Below are positions 25,338 through 34,999 of a DNA stretch of 64,000 bases, one piece after another. Location: assembly GCA_014155875.1 (NCBI GenBank), contig JACEFZ010004189.1, forward strand, positions 81,001-145,000. Reading direction: 5' to 3'. A program made the translations under genes and the position numbers. Origin of the DNA: Cepaea nemoralis (lineage: Eukaryota > Mollusca > Gastropoda > Stylommatophora > Helicidae). Under the pieces are notes generated by a model. The model did no database searches. It was not told the DNA's origin and saw only the letters and a list, made by a program, of their open reading frames with translations. Numbering within the stretch: position 1 is the stretch's first letter; each line of letters begins with the position of its first letter.

Positions 25338-25943
25338 TGTCAACATCCCCAATAAGGCCTTAATAAGGCAATAGGAGTTAACACTAGTCTAGTAGGGGGA
25401 CACCAGACAGGAGAGACACGAGCGCTATTAATAGCCTCACAAGGAGACACAATTGTGTCAGACCAGAGGTCGAGGAGTACAAGTGAGCGAGGGCTTTCCC
25501 CAAGCAATTGGGAAGCTTGTCCTTGCGAGTACCGTGAAGGACCCGGTTACTCGTACTCACAGGCCAGCGTGCTGGCGAGACCATGCACGCAATAATAGCT
25601 GCTGCACGGAGAAGAGTGTCCGTGCTTGTCCACGCAATGTGTAGCGTGTGAACAGACTGACTGGAGACGGTAGAGAGAGCAGACGTATCCTTGACCAATG
25701 CTTTAGTTTCTAGGCAATAGGCAAACATAGGGCTGTTCATTTAGATTGTGAAATACTAGCATCATCTATCATCATGTCAATGCATTCATGTTGTATGTTG
25801 ATGATGAAGTACAACGCTCGTAGAGCCATTCAAATGTCGGCTCTGAATAAATTGCATTCCTTTCGCAAATGTCACGAGTTGTTATTTCGTGCAGTGCGAA
25901 AGTAGGGGACTCTTGATAATCTGCAGCGCACAAGTCGCTGACA
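25338..25943 (+). repeat. 5' LTR of element C
   Basis: 606 bp, TGTCAACATC...GCTGACA. A poly-A signal AATAAA lies at 25846-25851, about 90 bases from the end, followed by GT-rich sequence, so transcript ends probably fall here. Open frames inside (for example 25740-25384 on the - strand) have no domain and appear equally in the 3' LTR. Confidence 0.93.
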
Positions 25944-26130
25944 GGCTAGACCCCGAATTGGTGTCAGAATATGTGAACCAACGCCAATAATACAGACCCC
26001 GAATTGGTGTCAGAATATGTGAACCAACGCCAATAATACGGTGAACCGAGGCTAGACCCCGAATTGGTGTCAGAACACAGTGAACCAACGCCAGCAGCAC
26101 AATTACTGTCAGATTACAGTGAAGCAACGC
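25944..26130 (+). repeat. Leader tandem repeats carrying three primer-binding-site-like motifs
   Basis: The unit GACCCCGAATTGGTGTCAGAA...GTGAACCAACGCC occurs three times, with a fourth partial copy ending near 26130. Each full copy carries TGGTGTCAGAA (25959-25969, 26005-26015, 26065-26075), which matches the first 11 bases of the primer site used by tRNA-Leu-primed elements. The first lies 15 bases after the LTR, farther than usual. A related piece, GGCTAGACCTCGAATTG, appears after the coding region near 31198. Confidence 0.75.
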
Positions 26131-26678
26131 TTCTGAGCAGGCATTTGTTGTAATATTCAACGAACAGTTAACGCCAGCAGGCAAGTGGTACTATGAACCA
26201 CTGAACGAACGCTAGCTATCGATTGATATTACAAAAGTCTGAACCAACATCAGTTCATTGCACGATTCAACATCATTGCTGTGTGATATATTTAAAAGTA
26301 ATGCACATTTGTTTCTATACATGCCATAAATAAATTTTTTGTTGTGATAAACTTTACGATCAGCAATTTGTGAAATGTCAACCACAATTGAAGCAAATTA
26401 AATCGCTAAAGTGTGAAATTCTACAAATATTAATTTAGAAAGTGTGTTATTATACTAAAAGCAATTGAAATGTATAAAATCATCAGTGAACATTACCATC
26501 GTAATCACCGTGTACATTTCATTGCATGTGATACAGCCATCAATGTCACCATTATACGAAGTCAGTAAATAGATTAGAACGAAGCCTAGAACGAAGTTAC
26601 GCCAGAGTCAAGCAGCGAAGACAAGACGACATCAACGGTCATACGACTAATCATCTCACTTATCATCTAACAATCATT

Positions 26679-26980
26679 GGGACGCAGAGGTGTTTCCAAG
26701 GCACCAGGGCCGGGTTATATACTGGCCAAGACCTATTGACGCGTCCTCACCGAGCGTCCTGGGCAACAGGTCCCTTCGGGGTCCTGGCTGAAGTCAATAG
26801 GATCGCCGATTCCTCCGAAGTTCCACCAGTCTGCACACCAATAAGCCAGATATGGGACAACGGATACTCACGCAAACCTCAGGTCCTGTATGACATCACA
26901 CTGATGTTGGACAACAGGATGCCTTCATCCGACATACAGGACTTTGCGTTGGAGCTCAAGCCAACGAACACAAGCAAGCA
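26679..26980 (+). mobile_element. SINE-like retroposon, copy 2, inside the leader of element C
   Basis: 302 bases flanked by a perfect 14-base duplication, ATCTAACAATCATT (26665-26678 and 26981-26994). It starts GGGACGCAGAGG and ends with AACACAAGCAAGCA. It matches 21402-21733 except for about 30 missing bases. It sits between the LTR and the gag start of C, so it arrived after C or was carried along with it. Confidence 0.82.
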
Positions 26981-27423
26981 ATCTAACAATCATTCAGACG
27001 ATCATATCATTCATCCATTAATACCATTTATCACTATCTATCACATTTTCGTTCATCATTCGCATGAAATATGAGCTTGTAATAACAACTTATCGAAATA
27101 TGAAATATTTGATGAAATATGATGAAATATGAACTTGTATTGACAACGTAAGCTTGTATCTAATTTTTGCTGCTCTACTAACCAGAAGCAGCCCTTGTGT
27201 GATCAAGTCAAACCAGTGTGTATGTGTGAAAGACAGCGGTGGAACATCCCTGTACCGTACTTTCCAAAGAATTAGATGAGTATATTTTCCGAATATTTTG
27301 GTATGCTCTAACTTAATCATGCATCTTCTTTTTCAGTAAAGATGTACACTTACTAACACATTATTATAAACTATTGTATGAATATTATTATATTATCATT
27401 TTGAACTAACATTACGCCACAAA

Positions 27424-30400
27424 ATGGCGTCACTAAATGAATGTATACAGGCGGGCATCGCAATGGGCCATACTGGTGATAAATTAGAAAAGTGGGCGGA
27501 TCAAAAGTATAAAGAAGAAATAGCTCGCATGGAAAAGAAAGCTGCTCTTGAAAGAGACGAAAGAGCATTAGAAAGGCAACATCAAAAAGAAATGAAAGAG
27601 GTCGAGGAAGTTACCAAACATAAACAATTAGAGTCGGATCAAGCTATCAAACAGAAACAGTTAGACTTAGAGCATGCTAATAAACAAGCAGAGGAAGCCA
27701 CCAAACAAAAGCAGATACAAGTAGATTCAGAGACTAGACTAAAGATGAAGGAAATGGAGGTAGATTCTAACATACAAATAGCCTCTAGCAAACAAAAGAG
27801 CCAAGAAGAACAGAACAAATTTAGTAAGTACAAGGGCCTTATCAAACCATACAGTGTAGGTGATTCAATCAGCGCATGGACTGAAAACATAGAGTTCCAA
27901 CTAAAAACACAGAAAATACCTTTAGAGGATTGGGCAATGATTTACATGAGGAATCTGAGTGGGGAGCCTTTAAAAGTAATAGAATCCATACCGACAGAGC
28001 TTAGAAACAATTATCAATACATACACGATAGGATAATGCAACATTTTCTTTTGGACGCTACTGGGTACCAAATTCAATTCTCACAGATTAAGCCAAAAGC
28101 AACTGAAACCTTCTTAGACTACATTTCTAACGTGCAGAGCACATTTAAAAAGTGGACTAGAGCTGCTAAAGTAGGTAACAGCTATGAAAAACTAGAAGAG
28201 CTGATGGTAATGGACAAAGTCATTTCTACCGTTCCTACCCCTTTTGCAAAGTTCTTACAACAGTCATATATTGATTCCATTCAACAATTAGAGAAACGGG
28301 GGTCAGCTTATTTTTCATCTAATCGGGACATATTTAAAACTACATCACATGACACAGAAATTATAGCTTTTGCAGATAAAGTTCCTGATAGATCCTACAA
28401 CCAGAAAGATTATCGTAAAAAGGCCAAACCATATCAGAAACCACCTCGATGTAATTATTGCAATCTTTTTCATCCAACTTATTCGATGTGTGATAAGAAC
28501 CCCACATATCCATCACACCTAGAAGCAGTGTTAAAGAAGCAAGAAAGCAGAAGATTATCCTTTAAACGTGCTGTAAAATGTTATTTTTGTTCAAGTTATG
28601 GCCACTATAGCAATAGGTGTCCTGGGAGACAGAGAATGAAGGCAAACAATGCAGCACTCATCGATACATCATCAGACGATGAGAGTGACATTGATCCAGA
28701 ACTTGTGAATGTATTGCCAACGAATGAATGTCAGAGTGTATCATTAGCAACCGATATTTTAGACTTTAAGAAATGTAAAGTATGCCATCAGTTTCATGCG
28801 GATGGGAGATTAAAATGTGGACACGTAATATCATGTTCAAATGAAGAAGCTAACGCAGCATGTGCCTCCAGAGGTAAACTTAAGTTCTACGATGCACTGG
28901 TCAATGGGCAACCATGCCAATGCTTAGTTGATAGCGGAAGCACTATACTGGGGTTAAGGAGAGAACTTGCTAGACCAGAAGATTATACGGGTGAATTTGT
29001 CAAATGCCGTACTTTCTCTGGAACCATCGAGAAATATCCACTGGCAAAAGCGCATATCAATACCCCGTTCCTTACCGGCACATTTACGTGCGCTATCCTC
29101 CAAGATCCATGTACGGATCTTATTTTAGGATGCCTAGATGCATTGAAAGAATGTACAGACGACAACATTAAAACCTGGAAAGAAACACACATGGACAACG
29201 CTGTAACTAAGTCAGATACAGAAACAAACTATACTGACTTACAAAGTGAAACGCTAGAGCTATTAACACCAAGCGGTGCAGATACCAACACTACTCGACA
29301 AAAGTTGATCGAGGCACAAAGCACCGACCAAACAATCACACCATATTTTAACTTGTTGTGTGAGCGAAAGAAAGTTTCTAAAAATTCTTCCTGGTACTTT
29401 AAAAAGGTTAACGGAATTCTCATGCGTTATTATACATATAATAACCATGAAATTCAGCAGACGGTGTTACCTATAACATACCGACAAAATGTGCTAAAAA
29501 GCGCACATGAATCACCGTTTGCTGAACATTTGGGCTATCATAAAACGCGAGCCAGAATTCTATCACAATTTTACTGGCCGAAATTCAGTTCGGACATAAA
29601 ATCTTTCTGTCGCTCTTGTACTGTTTGTCAACATCGTGTACGAAAGAAAACGCATGTAAAGGGCGAAGTGCAACGGTCAGTAACAGCATCTAGACCACTT
29701 GATGGTATAGCGGTCGATATTGCTGGACCCCTAATACAGGGCTCGGGTAATGGAAACCACAACTATCTAAATAACAGTGCGAAAACAAGTCACCTTAAAC
29801 CAAACCAGAAGGTTGTGATTCGACTACCTGAGAAACATATGTCACTAACATCTTGGCAAGAGCTTCTCATCGTTGAACATAAAATATCAGATGTGGATCA
29901 TGAAATATCGATAAAAGGACACTTAGAGATATTTCATATCAACATACTGAAACCATACTTTTTACGACAACAACAGACAGACGAACATATTGCACCATCA
30001 CCAAGCAATGAGACGACAGACATACACATCACAACTTCACTAGATAGGGCGACACACGACAACGACAACGCAAACACACTTAGCCAGATAACAGCACACA
30101 CAGCTAGCACCACAACAATATTGTACGAGACACACGAGGACAAGATGAAATTACCACTTCCTACGGTAGATTCAACTGCGACCAGTATTTCGACTTATAG
30201 AGATAACATATGCAGTCATACGAAAGACAAGACAAAACAATTACTGAAACTTCGACAAGTCTTCGACAGGTTGCGATTGTTTGGGCTCACAGCGAAGCCG
30301 TCCAAAGTAGAGTTGGGCATGGAACAAATTGACTTCCTGGGTCATACCATCTGCAGGGGCCAATTGAAAACTGATGACAGAATCGTCACTAAGATTCTGA

Positions 30401-30681
30401 ATTTGACAATGCCAACGACCAAGAAACAGGTCCGAAGTTTACTCGGTCTGGTGAACTACTATAGTAAATTTATTCCAAATTTGGCGGAAATCACCAGTGT
30501 TTTTTCTAACATCTTAAAAGCTTCGGCTAAATTGTCTGTAAAAGATGCAGGATTAATTAGTGCTTTATCAAAATTGAAACATCTTTTCAGCTTTTTCCAC
30601 CTATCCTTCGTATGCCTAATCCAAAACTCACTTATTTCTTACGCACAGATGCGAGTGCCATGTCCATATCTAGGATACTAG
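27424..30681 (+). CDS. Gag-Pol polyprotein of element C with two in-frame internal deletions
   Basis: 1085 codons from an ATG in good context (CACAAAATGG). Residues about 30-125 form a Lys/Glu/Gln-rich coiled coil, followed by a Gag region. Then come a Cys/His cluster (CNYC...H...C), a CX2CX4HX4C knuckle (about 386-399) and a protease with DSG (503-505) and ILGCL. The integrase zinc module has its His pair near 694-703 and CRSC from about 729. The core starts at DGIAVDIAGP, then jumps near residue 782 into the integrase C-terminal domain (FHINILKPY), losing two of the three DDE residues. After an acidic linker it jumps near residue 924 to the sequence following the YIDD box (YRDN here), then FLGHTI and the RT connection. 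Comparison with element E shows both jumps keep frame. Gag and protease may still work; the pol enzymes cannot. Confidence 0.88.
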   Translation: MASLNECIQAGIAMGHTGDKLEKWADQKYKEEIARMEKKAALERDERALERQHQKEMKEVEEVTKHKQLESDQAIKQKQLDLEHANKQAEEATKQKQIQVDSETRLKMKEMEVDSNIQIASSKQKSQEEQNKFSKYKGLIKPYSVGDSISAWTENIEFQLKTQKIPLEDWAMIYMRNLSGEPLKVIESIPTELRNNYQYIHDRIMQHFLLDATGYQIQFSQIKPKATETFLDYISNVQSTFKKWTRAAKVGNSYEKLEELMVMDKVISTVPTPFAKFLQQSYIDSIQQLEKRGSAYFSSNRDIFKTTSHDTEIIAFADKVPDRSYNQKDYRKKAKPYQKPPRCNYCNLFHPTYSMCDKNPTYPSHLEAVLKKQESRRLSFKRAVKCYFCSSYGHYSNRCPGRQRMKANNAALIDTSSDDESDIDPELVNVLPTNECQSVSLATDILDFKKCKVCHQFHADGRLKCGHVISCSNEEANAACASRGKLKFYDALVNGQPCQCLVDSGSTILGLRRELARPEDYTGEFVKCRTFSGTIEKYPLAKAHINTPFLTGTFTCAILQDPCTDLILGCLDALKECTDDNIKTWKETHMDNAVTKSDTETNYTDLQSETLELLTPSGADTNTTRQKLIEAQSTDQTITPYFNLLCERKKVSKNSSWYFKKVNGILMRYYTYNNHEIQQTVLPITYRQNVLKSAHESPFAEHLGYHKTRARILSQFYWPKFSSDIKSFCRSCTVCQHRVRKKTHVKGEVQRSVTASRPLDGIAVDIAGPLIQGSGNGNHNYLNNSAKTSHLKPNQKVVIRLPEKHMSLTSWQELLIVEHKISDVDHEISIKGHLEIFHINILKPYFLRQQQTDEHIAPSPSNETTDIHITTSLDRATHDNDNANTLSQITAHTASTTTILYETHEDKMKLPLPTVDSTATSISTYRDNICSHTKDKTKQLLKLRQVFDRLRLFGLTAKPSKVELGMEQIDFLGHTICRGQLKTDDRIVTKILNLTMPTTKKQVRSLLGLVNYYSKFIPNLAEITSVFSNILKASAKLSVKDAGLISALSKLKHLFSFFHLSFVCLIQNSLISYAQMRVPCPYLGY

Positions 30682-31061
30682 GACAGTTCTACGACGGGAC
30701 GTTCCACCCCGTAATGTACGTAAGTCGCAAGATTACTCCTGCTGAATCAAAATACTCAGCATCAGAATTGGAGGGCCTCAGTTTGATCTATTGCGTGAGA
30801 AAGTTTCATAGATTTTTGGCAGGAGCACAGTTTGTAATCCAATCCGATAACTCTCCGTTGTCTGTGATGCAGTCGGGACATCCTACCAACAATAGAATTT
30901 ACAGGTGGGCTTTGATTCTCCAAAATTACACATTTACCATTCAGCACTTAAAAGGGAGATTAAATACGATTGCAGACATTTTGAGTCGTCCATCGTCCAT
31001 TCAAATACCTGATTTGCAGGAAGGGATCGACCATACACCACCAGAAACAGTGACACTGTAA
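30591..31061 (+). pseudogene. RNase H of element C, displaced by a frameshift
   Basis: A frameshift near 30590 ends the main frame shortly after HLFS. In the next frame the RNase H continues: LRTDASAMSIS (Asp), SELEGLSL (Glu), IQSDNSPLSV (Asp), RWALILQNY and IADILSRPS. It ends at 31061. Nothing integrase-like follows. Confidence 0.88.
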
Positions 31062-33027
31062 TGTTACATAACTCAGTGCCGTATGTGGTGATTAAGACAT
31101 GTCGTATGTGCGTTATCATCGCCAGATATATAACCTGTATGAATGTAACAGTGCTATGAGAAGTGTAACAAACAGACGCAGAATATAGTGGACCAACGGC
31201 TAGACCTCGAATTGCAGAAATAGTATGTGCTAACACACACATAAGTTAGAATAACATTCAGGTGTTAACTATGAACCTACATAAGATAGTAGGCAACTAT
31301 ATTTATACACTATCCTTGAAGGAGAGCATAAGAGACTTTGCCGAAATGAACTATGTTATAATAGTCTACAAAGAGTATTGCTCCATCTTCACAACGCAGA
31401 GGAGGACGTCGACTTAGTGTAATTAGATATAGAAATGTAACTGTGATATATGTATATTATTATTTTATTAACAGTACCTATAACTTCATTTTTCTATTAA
31501 TTAATTAATTGCAAATGGTGTAAATGCATATATAACTTTATTTTCTTATTTGTTAGTTAGAAATCACCATCATTTAATTAATAACCCATTTCTTAGAACA
31601 CCAATGATAGAAATACAATTTTTAGATATTATATTAGTTTATTACCACATAATCATAACCATTCATACATCCATTTATCTAAAATATCATTTCCAAACTA
31701 ACCCAACCATTTAGGAATTAATATCATCTTTTTCATAAATAATACTTTAAGGTAATTAACCCATTTTTCTTAAATGAAAGTAGTATTAGATTATTTCCCT
31801 TTAGGGTAATTTAGGTCAGCACACCAAATTAATAGTAAGTTACTATGCCAGGATTGGTAACAAACCATCCTCATAACTTTGTATATTTATGTACAGACAT
31901 GACGCGTGCAAACAAAACGCACAGTCATTTGGCGTGATTACTGTTAAAATTCAGCCAATCGTTTATTATATATATAATGTTTATGTATTTGATGCTATGA
32001 AACATATTTTAATGACGAGAGAATGGTTGAGTGAAAGAACAGTATGAAAGTGAATGAAAGATGTATGCAAGAAGAATAAATGCGAGGGGAGAATGCAACA
32101 ACGTAGTAAACATTGAAAGAAAGAGAGCGAGAGAGAAAGACAGCGGTATAAATTTTTTCCACCGCTGCAAACTTCTTATTTGACTTGTCTGTGCCATCTG
32201 TGTAACCAATGTGTTGTTGAGTTTTTTATAAGTGTCTTACAGCCATACTTTAGTACAGTATATAGGGAATGTACTTTGAGCTTCAGAAAGCGGAATTGTG
32301 GTCACAAATAATAATAACGAACGTTTGTAACCACAATAAACCGATTTGCGGCGCTCGAAGGAACACACACATTTAGTACACTAACGCATACACATGTTAG
32401 AGAGTTAAGTACACTGTAGTTTATTAGAAAACACGCAAACAAACAGGAAAACAAACACATAAAAGTTGCACACACCATTCATCTCAAAGAACAACAACTC
32501 TAAATTCAGGGGACACAATAACTATTAGAAACCTAAAGGTAACAGTGAATATAGCTTTTCACATGCGGAAGCGAGAAGGTGAACAGTAGAGCTGTGTGTA
32601 TAGAGTTGGAGGGGATATTAATGGGAACATGAACACTGTGTGCTCATGTGTTGTACTCAGAATAGAGTCAACTTGTGTGTGGGTTGTCATTTCGGGCAAT
32701 TGGAGGAAGAGGTCAAGACGGAAGTCAATAGGTGAAAGTCAAAAGACATAGGGTCAAACGACAGAAGCCAGGACATAAGTCATAAGACAACGGTTTCCGG
32801 TTCACTACCAATCCCAAAGATATCTATAGAACCAACTATACTGATACATAGGCTACTGAATTAGCCAAGTGAAAGATAAAACACTGTGAGTGAAGGAAGA
32901 AGACAGTTGTTCTATCCCCAAACTAGAAAGTCATAACTTATTGGAGATTTGACAAAATTGGAGCAACCAATTTTTCTTGGTGACCAGAAGTGTTACAAAT
33001 ATGAGTGAAAGAGAAGTAACACTTCAC
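31062..33027 (+). other. Long non-coding 3' region of element C
   Basis: About 2 kb with no coding signal, AT-rich from 31400 to 32000. Near 31187-31230 it repeats the leader unit (GACCAACGGCTAGACCTCG). Element E has a similarly long non-coding 3' region, so this seems to be a family trait. Confidence 0.7.
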
Positions 33028-33040
33028 AGAGAGGAGGGGA
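33028..33040 (+). other. Polypurine tract of element C
   Basis: AGAGAGGAGGGGA lies 3 bases before the 3' LTR. The same GGAGGGGA/GGAGGGA-YCC-TGTCA arrangement is seen in element E. Confidence 0.8.
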
Positions 33041-33043
33041 CCC

Positions 33044-33649
33044 TGTCAACATCCCCAATAAGGCCTTAATAAGGCAATAGGAGTTAACACTAGTCTAGTA
33101 GGGGGACACCAGACAGGAGAGACACGAGCGCTATTAATAGCCTCACAAGGAGACACAATTGTGTCAGACCAGAGGTCGAGGAGTACAACTGAGCGAGGGC
33201 TTTCCCCAAGCAATTGGGAAGCTTGTCCTTGCGAGTACCGTGAAGGACCCGGTTACTCGTACTCACAGGCCAGCGTGCTGGCGAGACCATGCACGCAATA
33301 ATAGCTGCTGCACGGAGAAGAGTGTCCGTGCTTGTCCACGCAATGTGTAGCGTGTGAACAGACTGACTGGAGACGGTAGAGAGAACAGATGTATCCTTGA
33401 CCAATGCTATAGTTTCTAGGCAATAGGCAAACATAGGGCTGTTCATTTAGATTGTGAAATACTAGCATCATCTATCATCATGTCAATGCATTCATGTTGT
33501 ATGTTGATGATGAAGTACAACGCTCGTAGAGCCATTCAAATGTCGGCTCTGAATAAATTGCATTCCTTTCGCAAATGTCACGAGTTGTTATTTCGTGCAG
33601 TGCGAAAGTAGGGGAGTCTTGATAATCTGCAGCGCACAAGTCGCTGACA
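33044..33649 (+). repeat. 3' LTR of element C
   Basis: 606 bp, about 99% identical to 25338-25943. Differences I can see include AAGTGAG/AACTGAG, GAGCAGACG/GAACAGATG, GCTTTAG/GCTATAG and GGGACTC/GGGAGTC. Poly-A signal at 33552-33557. CTGAT follows. Confidence 0.93.
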
Positions 33650-33732
33650 CTGATTCCATCTGCTATTATACCGACGCAGTTGCATTAAACGTAAAACAAT
33701 TATATCTCACAATTATAAAACACTTCTATGTA

Positions 33733-34998
33733 ACTCATCTCATCTCATCTCATCATGTTCCTCTTGTGCCTTGCGGTATCGAGGTGAAGCATAAACAGTG
33801 GGAGAGTGCCCGCTTATGGGCTTCATGTATCGATAATCTCATTGACTCTGTTATTCCCTGCGACCATCATTGCTTGTTGTGGTATACTGTTATTTGGTAA
33901 CCTACTTGCATGGCCAAATCATTTGACTTGCTGCCTTCTAATAAAAATTTGTTTATTTATTCAGTAGCATGTCCTTTGCAGAACATTGCTCCCATAACAA
34001 CCTTCCGGAAAACCTCTCGATCATAAGCAAGATATCCCGCCTCCGCTACACCCATCTGGAGATCATCCGTCACATCGTGCACCCATTGTCAGAGTCTCAC
34101 AGTCATAGTACAAGGGAAACAATACACGGAAAGAACCAGCGTCCAAAGAAGGGAGATAAGAACGACCCGAACGGTCGAAGTCTCGAACGTTCGATAACAT
34201 AGGGGTCGAATTGCCTACTACGCAATAGGCCCAGGCGGAGTTCGCCTAAAGCGTGAAAAGCAACTCTCACGAGGTGTGCGAGACACGCCGTGTCGACCGG
34301 ACACAAGTCGAGTGCAGACGGCAACTGGACAGCGGACTGAAAGGAGGGATTAGCTTCTAGGGACAGAACATCTAGATATTGGTTTAGAGTCTAGAGATTG
34401 TTGTTAATAGACTAATGCTGTGAGGTATAAATTATATGATGCTTTGTCGATGTGTATGTAAGATATCATGAAAGAAAGTGCTAGATGACTGTTCATTAGA
34501 TCTACCTGATATTAAAGTAGATTGATAATGTTTGCACTTGGAGTTATGTTAGATCTTTGATCGCCTGTCTGTACCCGAGTCTTCTATCCCTAGATCTGAG
34601 ACGGTGACACCCATCTTCTCTTTGGTCTTCCTCTTCCTTTCTTCCCAGGCATATACCCCTCCATTATTGTTCTCTCCAAACTTTCGTGGCGTTTCAAGTG
34701 ACCAAAATATTTCAATTTTCTTTGTTTTATCGTCTTTAATAACCAACCTTCTAATAAAATCTAGTGCAGCTATAACCCCTACTTTAGTCCCGATTTCTTC
34801 ATTTCTAATCTTATTTCTACTTGATACATTGAGTATTCTTCTCAGGAATCTAATTTCTGTTGTGTGATTTTTATTTCCTCTGTTTCAGTCATTGTTCAGG
34901 TTTGGCACTGATAACATAGAGTTGGTAGGAAGATTGTGCTGTAAAGTGCTTTCTTAGTAGTTGTTGATACATGTTTCTTCTTTAGTATTGGTGCCATT
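33733..34998 (-). pseudogene. RTE-like LINE fragment (TGAGA-tail family), split by an 800-bp insertion
   Basis: On the - strand the tail is at 33734-33756 (CTCATCTCATC on +). The coding remnant WFGHAN...RLP lies around 33870-33930 and continues after the insertion at 34760-34998 with KIRN, RNTQ and the segment before the RT end. It matches 15490-16398 and 51764-52403. It is 5'-truncated at about 34998, where another LINE begins. Confidence 0.75.
33947..34746 (-). mobile_element. 800-bp retroposed insertion with 13-bp TSD, containing another LINE's C-terminus
   Basis: Flanked by CCTTCTAATAAAA at 33934-33946 and 34747-34759. On the - strand its start reads KKIEIFWSL...EERKRKTKEKMG (34746-34600), like the LINE stretch before the C-terminus. 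Its end reads WVHDVTDDLQMGVAEAGYLAYDREVFRKVV (about 34090-33980), the typical LINE C-terminal A-x-DR-xx-R pattern, then AATAAATAAACAAAT as tail. About 400 bases between these parts are foreign, probably a further insertion. Confidence 0.7.
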
Positions 34999-34999
34999 T

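Larger units (their letters stand above)
25338..33649 (+). mobile_element. LTR retrotransposon C: complete, Gmr1-like, internally deleted
   Basis: Two 606-bp LTRs (25338-25943 and 33044-33649), each TGTCAAC...GCTGACA, are flanked by CTGAT at 25333-25337 and 33650-33654. I count about five mismatches between the LTRs, so insertion was recent. Inside lie a leader with repeated tRNA-Leu-like primer sites, a SINE-like insertion, a 1085-codon gag-pol frame, RNase H in another frame, a 2 kb non-coding region and a polypurine tract. Integrase pieces come before RT pieces. Most of the integrase core and the RT palm are missing. Confidence 0.93.

Noticed and set aside
25384..25740. 118-codon - strand ORF repeated at 33090-33446
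   Set aside because: LTR sequence of element C read antisense. Amino-acid changes occur freely between the two copies and no domain is visible.
27424..30681. Host gene domesticated from a retroelement
   Set aside because: The frame is enclosed by nearly identical LTRs with a TSD, so a recent non-autonomous element explains it better than domestication.
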